A stretch of DNA of 64,000 bases from Guadua angustifolia (lineage: Eukaryota > Streptophyta > Magnoliopsida > Poales > Poaceae). Positions 43,776-55,282 of this stretch are shown here, piece after piece (position 1 is the stretch's first letter; every line of letters begins with the position of its first letter). Position numbers and translations under genes: made by a program. The stretch lies in NCBI GenBank assembly GCA_036346375.1, contig CM070512.1, positions 40,656,466-40,720,465 of the forward strand. The letters are read 5' to 3'. The notes under the pieces were generated by a model. The model searched no databases. It was not told where the DNA came from and was given only the letters and a program-made list of their open reading frames with translations.

Positions 43776-46605
43776 TGTCGGGACCCGAATTCACCAATTC
43801 GGACCCACCGTGTATGCCGCACTATTCCCAGGATCAACGCTAGTGCACACAGCTTAACATTGGTAAGCATCACATCATACACAACGATAATAACAATAAG
43901 ACTTCATTTATTTAATATAACTAGTGTATGATCTTATGATCTCTTACATTTATTCGGCCTTATGGGCAAGACTAAGATAAAATAAGACAAATGCAGCGGA
44001 AAATAGTAGAAGACGTGATGACTCATCAGTACACCACAGGCGACTGACAAGGCTTGGCCTAGTGACTCGCGTCCACCGAAAGTCCTCCTCAAGCACAAGG
44101 CGATGACTCCTCCACTGTTGTTGTTTTGTAAGCAAGGGTGAGTACACCAACACGTACTCAACAAGTTGTGCACAGAATGCATCTCTATTATAACTATATG
44201 CAGGCTTATTCCAAAGGAAAGGCTAAGTGGCTCATAAGCAACAAAGCAGCATTTTCAAACATAAACAGTATATAGATTGAAAGACAGTAAAACAAATAAT
44301 AACAAGTACGTAGATTCCATTGTTTCTCAAATCAAACCCAAGTTCTCCATCCTAAATCAAGTTCCATTAACCACATGGCATCCTGCCATCCCATTCAGTT
44401 GTTCATTTTAATTAACTACCCCTTGACTGTAATTCCCGAGCATTGCTCAATACCGTGAGCACGGCTATCCGAATAGATTGTACACTCTGCAGAGGTTATG
44501 CACTTTACCCACACGATATAACCATGCACCACACAGGCGAACGATTATAACAAAGCCTTTACAATGCATCCTCTTAACCCAGTGCTACCCGCTAAGGTTT
44601 CAACACTGAAGGGCTACACCGCCACGACAGGGCCCCCCTCTTGCGCCATGTGAGTTCTCCCCGTGCACCCGGACTCACACCACCAAGATAGCACTTAGTT
44701 AAGCATTTGCAAATTAGTCACTAAGTCGCCCCATAACAGACGATGTGGTGCAAGTTTGACTCAGTCAAAGGCTCGCAAGGTTAAGTCCTTAGGATTGATT
44801 AAAGCAAGACTTACACATACCCTTTCTCGCCCATCGGCCCACCCCGCACCCTTGCCCTTCCACTTGCTTTAATCTAAAGTGATTATCTCCTGTTGGTTAC
44901 CAAGCATCACATGCTTATCACAAATCAACATCATCATTGTGTGACTTCCTCGTCACGACAACTCAATCTCATTGTGCATCCACACATGACACACAACTTA
45001 ACATCATTGTTCCATATTCCATTAGTCAAATTTAATAATCATCATTTCATGTACTTGTGATGACGTGGCATGGCTAAGCATTCTATTCCATTCTAATCCT
45101 CCATGTTGGTTTCCTATTAACCAACTATAATTAACCAACCTAAGGTAACAAGTGGATCATGGCATACAATTTATCAAGGTAGGGTGTAATTCAAAGGGTA
45201 TAATAGCTAATCCCGAAGTAAAGTTGAAATCATTTATAAACATGAAATAACAAGTGATAAGTTAAATCAAAATAGCATGCAATCTATTCTATGGGTGCAA
45301 CATGATCAAAGCACAACTTTCCTTGGTTAAGTTCCTGGTCTTGATCTGAAAATAACTCCTGAGCTGAGAAATCCCCTTCCGAAGCCTCGCACAATTCAAC
45401 GTCTACGCGAATCGAGAGAGAAAAGCAAATAAAAACCAAAATCAAAGAGCAAACAAATTCAAAAATTCAAATGAAAGCCACCATTAGAAAGATCTTATTT
45501 TTACAAATTTTTAGGAATTTGAATCACCTAAATCCGAGTTCGTATGTGAAAGTTATAAGACTTTGAAGTTTGAAAATCCTGAAAATAAACCCTAAATAAT
45601 AAATTCCGAATTTCCTAAATTATTTTTATAAAGGAAATTCTGATTTTTCTCGCCGAACCGTACGGACGCGACGTGGCTGATCGTGGACCGTTGATCTTGC
45701 GATCGATGGTCGAGACTTACCCCTACCGCTTCCTATTCACGGATGGCGTGGCTTACTCCGTCCGTCATTCGCTGTCGATCCGACGATCCACCGAGTTCCC
45801 GGCGGCGATGAAGATCTTGGCGGCGCCGAGTGACCGGAGTGAAGACGAAGGCGAAGGCGACGGCGCTGCGAGCTTCCGAACGAAGAGGTAGTGGCACGGC
45901 TTCTCCTTGGCGCGACGAACTCGATCCAACCCTTGAATCGATGGAAGCGAATCCCTAGCGACGGAAAACGCGGCGCAACCTTCGACAACCACCTCGAACT
46001 CCGACGAGCACGCCACAGTACTCGGTGACTCCTGGCGTTAGCACGTGAGGGAGAAGGCGCGGAGGCTCAAGGTGAGTTTGGAGAGGGTCGGGGCCTCTAT
46101 TTATACCCGAGGGCGCAATCAAGGAAGGTCTCGGCGAGGACGAGCCGGGACTCGAGAGAATGCATGAGCTTTCCTTCTTGGAGACGATGGCCATGGACCG
46201 CCGCGATCGGTGGCGGCGGCTGAGATGGCTTTAGGTCAAAATCCGATCGATCGACACAGTGTTTGGGCGGGCCCGACATCTGTTCCTTCCATAATTCCCC
46301 AAATTTTTCCTTTTTTCATTTATTCGAATAAAAGTTTTGATTTATTTGGGGCCTTAGAAATACTCTAAAAATTCCCATAAAATTCCCAAAAATATTTTGA
46401 GATATTCTGGATTTAAATAAAATATTTTAAGAAAAACTTTATTTTGCAAATCTCTTTTTATTTCTTGATAAAGATAATGTATTTAATTCCAAAGAATTCA
46501 AATAAATCTTAGAAAATCCAAATAAATTCAGAAAAATCTTAAAATCCATAATTAGCAATAAAATAACATTAATTAATTAAAGGGCTGAAATTTTGGGATG
46601 TTACA
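43776..46605 (-). mobile_element. Solo LTR, 2,830 bp, with perfect target-site duplication CAGTC
   Basis: CAGTC at 43,771-43,775 and at 46,606-46,610 flanks DNA that in minus sense starts TGTAACATCCC and ends GGGTCCCGACA. It belongs with the Del/Tekay-like LTRs of the window: conserved block at 44,500-44,650 (ctttacccacacgatataac, cccgctaaggttt), hairpin GAGTAC...GTACTC at 44,140-44,159, GC island at 45,650-46,250. No internal gag-pol remains, so it formed by LTR-LTR recombination. Confidence 0.9.
46098..46105 (-). promoter_or_regulatory. TATA box of the 2.83-kb solo LTR
   Basis: The minus strand reads GGGTATAAATAGAGGCCCC, a good plant core promoter in the expected half of the LTR. Confidence 0.6.
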
Positions 46606-47494
46606 CAGTCATACCGAGATTTGCATTGAAACTGCCCTTGCTTGATTTATCTGGTATGACCGCATAGGGCCCGGTCATACCACTCATTAGTGCTTCCGCC
46701 CCCTCTGTGGTCATACCGGTCCTAACAGACTAAAAACCAAATAAATACCAAATTGAGTTGTTGTTGCTCCTTTAATTATAAATTTTAGAGAATACACTAT
46801 TTGAGCACATCAACTCAATAATTCAATCAAGAAGAACGGATTTTCATAAATAATTTTTACTAAAGTAATTTTCTTTTGAGAGAAAGAAAAGTTGAAAATA
46901 ATTATTTGTGAGAGAAAGAAAAATTGAAAATAATTATTTGTAAAGGGAAATGATTTTCACATTTGGGCATATATGAGTTTGAAATACCATACGTGAGTCA
47001 AGATATAATGAGAGTCCAGTTCCAAGGCAATGACTCATAATGTGCATTTCAGTAGGTCAATATAGACCAAATTTTGAACTTTTGAGAGAATTAGTGAAAA
47101 ACAAGATTTAGTTCAAAACATATTTGGATATGTTAATTTTAAATATAGAGAAGATTAGGTAGAGTAGATTGAGTCAAAGATAAGATTTATATTTACATTT
47201 TGAAATGAAGAATTTTGTAAGATGACATTTCTTAGGATATTTTTCAAATATGTTAGTTCAACATAATCCAGAAATTTTCTTTAAAGTGTATTTGCACTTA
47301 TTTGATATTTTCACATTTCTAGGGATGTGGTACACATATGAGAGGCATAACACTCTCCCTAAATGTGTTACTCACCAAGAAATCAAATAAACAGATAAGA
47401 GCCAATTAAAATCCACCAACAATAATCGAGATGCATGAGTTCAAGCAACATTAGAGAAGTCTATGACATTTAATTCATTCCTCAATTTACAAAA
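46606..47494. other. Copia internal DNA between RNase H and the env-position ORF
   Basis: No ORF. It continues the GGTCATACC-motif cluster (46,607-46,720), then AT-rich DNA with a local duplication (gagagaaagaaaagttgaaaa at about 46,878 and 46,911). Confidence 0.5.
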
Positions 47495-48440
47495 CTAGGC
47501 TTCATCTAGGGGCTTGGTGAGGATATCTGCTAATCGATCTTCAGTTCTAATGAGACTAATCACAATATCACCTTTGCTCACATGATCTCTTATGAAATGA
47601 TGGCGGATATCTATATGTTTGGTTCTTGAGTGTTGGACCGGGTTGTTGGTTATTTTGATGGCACTTTCATTGTCACATAATAGAGGCACATTTTTTAAAT
47701 TTATTCCATAATCTATTAAAGTTTGCCTCATCCATAATAATTGAGCACAACAACTACCAGTGGAAATATATTTAGCTTTGGTGGTGGATAGGGCTACAGA
47801 GTTTTATTTCTTGAAAAACCATGAAACTAGGAATCTACCTAATAATTGGCAACTCCCGAGGTGCTCTTTCTATCCACTTTGTGACCCGCATAATTCGAAT
47901 CCAAATATCTAATTAAATCAAATTTAGTACCATTGGGATACTACAATCCTATATTTGAGGAATGCTTTAAATATCTTAAAATTCTCTTAACGACCACTAA
48001 GTGACACTCTTTAGGAGATGCTTGAAAATGTGCACACATGATATCGGGCCTAGATGTGGTAAGATAAAGTAAACTACCAATCATAGAACGATAAAGCTTT
48101 AAGTCTACCGGTTTACCTCCCTCATTTAGATCGAGATGTCCGTTGGATACCATTGGAGTCCTTATAGGTTTCGCGTCTTTCATACCAAACCTCTTGAGAA
48201 GATCCTTAATATATTTTGTTTGGCTCACGAATGTCCCATTTTTGAGTTGCTTGATTTGAAGTCCAAGAAAGAAGCTTAATTCTCCAATCATGGACATCTC
48301 AAACTCCCTAGACATCATGTCACCAAATTCTTTGCAAAAATTCTCTTTAGTAGAACCAAATATAATATCATCAACATAAATTTGACATACAAAGAAATCT
48401 TCATCAATTATTTTAGCAAAGATTGTAGTATCAACCTTCC
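47495..48440 (-). pseudogene. Copia reverse transcriptase C-terminal part and RNase H
   Basis: From 48,440 the minus strand reads VCQIYVDDIIFGSTKENFCK, the copia RT active site. It continues MSMIGELSFFLGLQIKQ, YIKDLLKRFGMKDAKPIRTP and YRSMIGSLLYLTTSRPDIM to 47,941. After a damaged linker, RNase H reads LCDNESAIKITNNPVQHSRT, KHIDIRHHFIRDHV and TEDRLADILTKPLDEA, close to the normal pol end. The frame between 47,941 and 47,731 has stops. The RT N-terminal half continues beyond the Tat element at 60,592. Confidence 0.9.
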
Positions 48441-49226
48441 TGTCGGCGATTCAAGAACTGGTCCTCCGCCGAGCTTACTTGTTGAATAAGGGATCAACCT
48501 AAGGCCCCTTTCTCGTGGTGGGTATAGCGTCCAAGGCCCTGTCGAGCTACGGAACGAGGTGGCGAGGACAATCACAGTGAGCGGGAGGTCTCTTTTATCT
48601 AGTTCGGGCCTCTCACAGGGGAGATAACAACCCTACATCCAGTGGTTGCAATATCGAGTAAAGGGGGATTACAACACGCTTGCTCGGGGAGGCCCGGGCA
48701 GTTCTAAGGGAGCACTACCGGGTCGGTCGTAGCAAGCGCTGAGTACAAGTGTAAAATATGGGGAGGAATCGAACCCCCGACCCTTCGTGCGAGAGGGTAT
48801 TTATAGGGTAATACAGGTGACATAGCATTTATTACAGGGGGCATGATACTATTCTGGACATGGGCAGCGCCGATTCCTTGTGCTTCACTTGGCCTGGCAG
48901 CGACGATGGGTACAATGGGCGCGCAGAGGGCGGCGCATAGACCACGGGCCGAGTGGGTCGCGGGGCGTGCAGTCCTTCGAGCCGTCTTGCAATTAATGCC
49001 ACGTCGTCTTCGCGGACCGCGCCCGGTTTTTGGGCGAAGTCCGAGGCCCCTTCGGTAGGTCGGATCGCCTGGCTGCTGGCTCGGGGACGAGTTTTGGTGG
49101 AGGACGGGGACAGCCCGAAGGTCGGGCGGCCCAAGGATCTATCTTGGGTACGGGGACTAAGCGCGGGCATGCTCGGGAGTTGCCGGGATTCCATGGTCGG
49201 ATATAGGGAATATCCAATCCCCGACA
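48441..49226 (-). repeat. 3' LTR of the Tat element (786 bp)
   Basis: TGTCGG...CCGACA. It is colinear with the other LTR but diverged, most strongly between 48,880 and 49,160 where indels accumulate. A minus-strand TATA (CCCTATAAATACCC) lies at about 48,798-48,805. Confidence 0.95.
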
Positions 49227-49245
49227 ACTAGCCCCCGAGGCTCAA
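49227..49245 (-). other. Polypurine tract of the Tat element
   Basis: The minus strand reads TTGAGCCTCGGGGGCTAGT directly before the 3' LTR, the form seen in RIRE2-like elements. It confirms minus orientation. Confidence 0.7.
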
Positions 49246-49323
49246 GGGGGGAAATCGCCTTGCCGAAGCCGCCGCCTTAAGTCTCCAGACTCTTGGTGAG
49301 GGATTGGAGCCTCGCGGTGAAGG

Positions 49324-49547
49324 GCTACCGCAGCATCCGAGCAACACCTGCTCGGGGACGAGGACCTCCGCGGCGAGGAGTTACCGCAACATCCGAGAAA
49401 CGCCGGCTCGGGGACGAAGATCCCTGCGGCGAAGAGCTACCGCAACATCCGAGCAACACCTGCTCGGGGACGAAGATTTCTACAGCGAAGAGCTACCGCA
49501 ACATCCGAGCAACGCCTGCTCGGGAACGAAGACCTCGCGAATCCGGG
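49324..49547 (+). repeat. Four tandem 56-bp repeats
   Basis: Units start gctaccg / gttaccg at 49,324, 49,380, 49,436 and 49,492, an exact 56-bp period, each containing a version of gcaacatccgagcaacacct followed by gctcgggga. They lie between the polypurine tract and the antisense ORF. Confidence 0.9.
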
Positions 49548-49857
49548 TGTATTTTGGTCAAGGGTCGATCGAAATCCCGCAGCGAAGGCAAAGGGTCACG
49601 GCGGTTCCTTCTCCGTGATGCTTTCGTAGGTACGGCTCTGACAGTTTTTGGAAACCGCGCCGTTGCAGGACAATTTTTGAAACCCGCTTGCCACGCGTCA
49701 GCGATCCGGGCCGTTTGGTTTCTCCGCCCATAACTATCAAGCGGGGACGGCCCTGTAGACCTTCTTCTCTCCACGACTGGCAAAAAATTCCCAAAAAGCT
49801 CCCTGACTCCCAGACTTCCTTCCCCTGCTTCAGCGCTCCTTCTCCCAACCCCTTTCC

Positions 49858-52836
49858 ATGGCGAGGTTTGGCGTGAGCAAGACCACCCCGGAGAGGCTTC
49901 GGGTGCTCTAGGAGTTTGGGTACCTTGACGCATACTCCTGGCGGCTCCCTGACGGCGAGTCGGCTCTGGCCCCGCGCGATGACGAGATAGTCACGTGCGA
50001 GCTATACACCATCAACGGGCTTCGAATGCCCGAGAGTGAGTTCATAGAATCCGTACTTGTGCATTGCGAGTGCGAGATCACCCATTTGAATCCCAACTCC
50101 ATTCTTGTCTTGGCCATATTTTCCCACCTTTGCGAGGGCTTCATGGGCATCCTGCCCACGGCGAGTCTTTTTTTCCATTTCTACTCCTTGTTCTGCACCG
50201 GGGGCGGTTCACGCACCGATGCTTTGTACTTTTGCCTGCGGGGCAACCGCCCGTACGAGTACCCGTTCTTCACCCTCAAGGATTCGGTGACGGGCTGGGC
50301 CGACAATTGGTTTTATCTTCGAAAAGCGGAGAGGAGCAGCCTGTGCTACACCGACGCAGCCAAGGCGTCAGCGTCGAGACCGTGCCGCCCGCCGTGCAGG
50401 AGGCGGTTCTGACCTCGATCGGTGAGCTCTCGAACATGGGGTTGACAGGTTGGGACATCGTCCGCGACTTCCTCAGGAACAGGGTGTCCCCTCTGAGGAG
50501 GAGGGAGCACCCCTTCTTCGAGATCGCTGGGTGGGACGACATCACCCACGAGAGCACCTCCGGTAACCTTTACGACCTCGAACATCCTTCGCTTTGCTTC
50601 CGCCGTTTGGTCCCGTACTGATTTTGCTCGCCGACCAATGACAGAGCCGGGTTTCAACTGGTTGGAGAAAAGGGTCGGAGAGATGTTCGGCACCCCAAAG
50701 GGGAAGGAGCTTGAGCGCAAGCGCCAAGTCCCAAAGAACGTGCCCGAGCGGGGCGATATGGTAAGTTGCTTCATGATTCATGCTCGGGGAAAGCATCCCG
50801 AGCACTTCTGACGTACTTTTCGCCCTTGGCTAGGAGAAGGCCGCCCTGAAGCTGGCAGTGGCTGTGCTCAAGCCCCTGGTGGGCGGAAAGGGAGCGCTCG
50901 TCCCGGCCGCCAGGACCAAGAGCATAAGGGGCAAGAGGAGCGCCCCGCCGTCGGCCCTCTGGTGCCGCGAAGAAACAGGCGAGCTCGTCTGGTAACCCGG
51001 TGGTGCGGCATATGGAGTTCGCTGATCGGAAGGAGGTAAGCAGCCTGAACGTTTGGTTGGAGAATTACGGCAGGGACCCCTGGAGCAGCTCGAGAAGGAG
51101 AAGGACCTGACCGAGGAACTGGTACAGGCCGAGCAGAAGAGGTTGCAGGAAGAGCTGGCCATGGTTCAGGCCAAGCTCAAACAAGTCACCGAGGCTCGGG
51201 AAGCTTCAGAACTCGAAGTCGCGGCTGCCGCCGAGGAGGAGGATGAGGAGGACGCGCTGCCCCTCAGGACGAGGCGCGGGCGTTCGAGGAAGACGCTGGA
51301 GGCGGTTGACATGGAGAAAGTCGACCCCCTCCTGGCGCGGATTAGCAGTGCCGCAGAGAAGAAGGCCGAGCTTGTGGTTGCGGTGGCCAAGTCACCTGGT
51401 GGTGATAACGAGGACCCGGCCGGGGGTGAGCCTTGAATTTTTGCTTGTTCTTCTTTTCTCGCCCCTTGCTTCATGTATTCGAGCTAACCCCACTCTCCTG
51501 ACGTGGGCGAAAATAGCTCGTAGGGCTTTTACGGACTGTCGCAAAATGATTTACGAGCTTATTGATGACGTCTTAGTGGGGGTGCTCGTCGATGCCGCCG
51601 ACATTTTGATGGCAGAGGGCGTGGAGGCGGTGGAGAAGTTCGTCGCCGATGGCCAAGTCGAGGTGGGTTCCCCCGCCCCGGAGGGAGCGCTTCCCCCGGG
51701 CGGGCTTCCTACCCCCCCAGCGCGGAGAGCCCTGGAGAGGGGGAGAGGATTAGCCCCGTAGTCTTGGGGGAAAAAGCTGCCCAAGAAGGCTCGGGGTGCT
51801 CGGGCGCATCACCCACCCGAGACAAAGACGCGGAGCCCCTGAGCGAACAGCATGCTCGGGGTGAGATGGCCCCCGCCTCGAGCGAATCGCGTGCCCGGGA
51901 GGACACCCTGCTGTCCCCGGGTGAACAACATGCTTGGGTGGATAGCGAGAAGACGTTGAGCGAGTCAGCCGCTCAGGAGGGAAGCGTGGCGCCCTAGGGC
52001 AAACCTCATGCCCGGGGGGAGGAGTCGTCATCTTCAATTAACTTGCCTTCTTGGAAGGATTCTGGGGAAGTCTGCAGCCCCCTGCCGAGCCTTGAAGATA
52101 TTCAGGGGTGCGAGGTTACCCAACACTTTCGGGATAATTTCAGTGCGGGCGTCGCTCAGGTGAAAAATGCTTCTTTCATTATCGTCGTAGTTTCTCGGTT
52201 TTTTTCGGGTCTTGGGTGTGGCGTTTGAAGTTTTCCCACCTGCAGCTTCTTCAGAAGACCTTGGAGGCCTTCGACGCGAAGATGGTCATTCCCGAGGAAG
52301 TGGCCCAGCTGCACACCGAGCATGAGGCTCGGATAGCCAAGCTTGAACAGTAAGTAGGTGACCTCAAGGCCCGGGACAACATGCTTGTGCACCGGTGCCG
52401 CGAGGCAGAGAAAGATGCCACTGAGGCCAAGGCGAAGAACCTTGAGCTCGAGCAAGAGCTCGAGCGAGAAAAGCTACGCTGTCGCCAGGCCAAGGATGGT
52501 ATCTCCACCGGCAAGGAAAAATTCCTCGCGCTCGAGCAAGATCTTGAGCTAAAATCCCACCAGGCGGATAAGGACCTCGCCGAAGGGCGGACGAAGGTTC
52601 TTGGGCTCGAGCAGGAGCTTGAAAAAGAAAGACAAGGTGCTCGCGCCCTCGAAGTGAAAGTGGCGGATCTGGAACGGGCAACGCAAGCAGCCGCCGACCT
52701 TGCGGAACAAGGCAATGAGGAGGTCGAGGAGCTTCGCCGGGAAGCCCAGCGGAAGGTGATTGATCTTGAAGGCAAGATTGATGACCTGAGGCAGAAATAT
52801 TCTGCGGCCCTTTGGGGAGCGAAGCTCGGCGCGTAG
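49858..52836 (+). pseudogene. Antisense intron-containing ORF of the Tat element (putative gypsy-type transposon protein)
   Basis: It runs opposite to gag-pol. From the ATG at 49,858 it reads ARFGVSKTTPERLRVL, a TAG at 49,909, then EFGYLDAYSWRLPDGESALA, PHTNSILVLAIFSHLCEG-like text and ALYFCLRGNRPYEYPFFTLK, matching the plant family annotated putative gypsy type transposon (PF04195 by recall). A frameshift at about 50,350 leads to VPPAVQEAVLTSIGELSNMG. Later exons have plausible splice sites: donor GATATG|GTAAGT near 50,762 with acceptor TTGGCTAG near 50,834, and donor GAAGGAG|GTAAGC near 51,035 with acceptor ACGGCAG near 51,071. Two coiled-coil stretches (51,070-51,240; 52,381-52,836, ending LGA then TAG) make up the C-terminal half. 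Its role in Tat elements is unknown. Confidence 0.75.
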
Positions 52837-53769
52837 AGGGTTTCTTCTTTTTTCTTTTCTTTTTAACGATTTTTGGATGGCTTTTGGATAATGCTGGTGG
52901 AGCGTATATTTTTCTTTCGCCCAACGACTTTGCCTGCCGCAATGCCCCTTTTGTGCGCTCCTAAGCTATTTCCCGTAAACTGCGAGCATGAGGTAGACGG
53001 TAAGATGTAGACGAGTAGAAGCGCGGGCCAGGATGAGGCACGGGCAACGCAAAGCCGAAATAAGCGAAGAAAAGACTCCACGTGAGGAACAAGTTCTTAA
53101 GGAAGGAACAGCGTTGTAATGTTAAACTTGGAATGAGGCACTTAGCGACGATTTTTGGGAAAACACGCTTAGTGTGACGACCTGTTCCCACCAAGCCCCC
53201 ACTGCGAATGAAGGTCGTGCACCTAAGTTGCGAGCACGAGCTCGTTCGCATGAGAGATCGGCACTGGCATAAGGCCTAGAATTCCTTACCACTTAGGGCG
53301 ATACACGAGTTGCGAGTATGGTCGTAGGCGAGGGAAAGAAATGCGCGGATGCCCGACAGGGTGTGCGACGACCAAACACGCGCGAGCCAGACTAAGTCTT
53401 TAGACCGACCGAGAGGGTGTCTATACGCGTCTTGTATCGCGTAGCGAAAAGCTACTGCGGACCAAGGTCGGCCTGGCGAGACTGGAGCCTCTGGTGGCGA
53501 GTTTTAGTGGCGGGGTGTTGGTCGTGGCACCTTGTGAAGTTGCGCGCGCCGGCCTGTTTTTAGAGCAAAGACGAAAAACCTTGAGCGGTTGATCTTGCCC
53601 GACGCGCGCGTCTTATCACCAAGATAGTGAGAAAAGTATGCCCTCATGCGGTCGGGTTGGTGGCCGTGAGCGATGATCTTGAATGAATTCGCAAATCTTG
53701 GGAGGTAATAGACGTTGCGTGGGGGAGGGAAATGAGCATGCCATTCTTCGAAAAACAGAAAACATATGT
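52837..53769. other. Non-coding spacer between the antisense ORF and integrase of the Tat element
   Basis: No conserved coding sense on either strand. It is where the two convergent transcription units of the element meet. Confidence 0.55.
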
Positions 53770-55282
53770 CTACACAAGACGCAAAATGGAGCACAGGTTT
53801 AGACAAAGAACTTGCACAGCTGGTCGATGTTCCACGAGCTCGTGAGCACGCGACCGTCCTCCATCGCCAGGCGGACAGCCCCCGGGCGTGTTGTTGAGAC
53901 AACCGTGAAAGGTCCTTCCCACTTGGGGGAAAGCTTGTTGGCCTTCGACATATCCTGAATTCGGCGCAGGACGAGGTCCCCGACCTGCAGGGCGCGGGCC
54001 GAATTGACTTGGCCGCGTGCCTGCGAAGAGCCTGTTGGTAGACGGCGGATCGGAGCAGCGCCCTTTCTTGCGCCTCTTCGGCAAGGTCGAGGTCAAGGCG
54101 ACGCTCGCGCCCTTGATGGATGTAATCGGCCAGGTGTACTCTTGGGGACCCGAGCATGATCTCGGCGGGTAGGATGGCCTCGGCACCATAGACGAGCTAG
54201 AAAGGCATCTCGCCCGTAGCTCGGCTCGGCGTAGTCGCGTCTGACCCGGAGGGCGGAAGCTCGTCCACCCACGATCCGCCGTGCCGGGTAAGGTTTTGAA
54301 GACCCTCTTCTTGACCCCTTGAAGGATTTGGCCATTCGCCCGCTCGGCTGCTCCTTTACTCTGCGGATGAGCTACAGAGGCCAAGCAGACCTTTATTCCG
54401 ATATCTTCGTAGTAGGCTGGAACAAATTCATTTGGTGGAAAGTGCCGTTGTCCGTGATGAAGTGATTGGGGACCCCAAAGCGCATCACCAAGTTCTCATG
54501 GAAAATTGGTTGTCTGAGCTCGGCCTCGATCCATTAAAGAAAGTATCGATGGCCACGAGCAAGTACTTGCAACCCTTTCGACCACGGGAAAGGCCCGAGG
54601 ATGTCGGCCCCAGTCGAGAATGGCCATGAGAGTGGGATGGTCTCGCAGCGGTAGCGTATCTTTGGTTGAGTGGGCCTTCTTGAGCGTGGGCACGCCCGAC
54701 AAAGTTGCCACGAGTGCGGCGTCGTCTAAAGTCATTGGCCAATAGTATCCCAACAATGAATGCTTTGCTCTAAGCGTCCGGGAAGGACGAGTGGCGCCGC
54801 ACATTCCTTCATGGATATCTCGGAGGAAATGTCCCTCTTCGAGATATGCACTTGGAGAGGACTCCAAGTGCCCCTTTGCGGTATAAGGCGCCCTCAACTA
54901 GCTTGTAAGCAGAGGAGTGCCTTTTGAGCCGGGAACGCTCGGCTTCTTCCTCGAGCATTATGCCATGGGCAAGATACTGGACGAATGGCATCATCCAGTT
55001 TGCGCCGTGCTTGAGGAAGGAGACGTTACCGCACGTCTCTCGTGCCTCCTCTATAGAGGGAACAGAGGGCTTTGGTAGATGCTCTTCTGGCGCCCCGGGC
55101 AGGGCGGGCATCTGGTGGTTTGCCTCCTCTATAGAGGGAATGGAGGGCTTGTGCAGATGCTCGACGAGTGCCCCAGGTTGGGCGGGCATCTGCGAGGAAC
55201 CGACCTTGGAAAGATGGTCGGCTAGGGAATTGTCCTTCCTGGGGATGTAGAGTACTTCGAAATTTCTAAAGTACCTCTCCAT
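53770..55282 (-). pseudogene. Tat-element integrase, frameshifted
   Basis: From the 5' side on the minus strand: the linker with SLADHLSKVGSSQMPAQPGA, then the HHCC-type region DIHEGMCGATRPSRTLRAKH and LLGYYWPMTLDDAALVATL (about 54,830-54,720). The core includes the GPFPxxRKGCKYLLVAIDTF segment (about 54,600-54,540) and ASVAHPQSKGAAERANGQIL (54,384-54,320), the Glu region of the DDE triad. The C-terminal part is scrambled. At least four frame changes and a Lys/Glu-type substitution in the usual PQSNGQ motif show it is inactive. Confidence 0.85.
55044..55199 (-). repeat. Tandem 78-bp duplication in the RNase H-integrase linker
   Basis: Two units starting gcctcctctatagagggaa at 55,044 and 55,122, period 78 bp, i.e. 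26 codons in frame. They encode two versions of QMPAxPGAxxEHLxKPSxPS. Confidence 0.9.
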
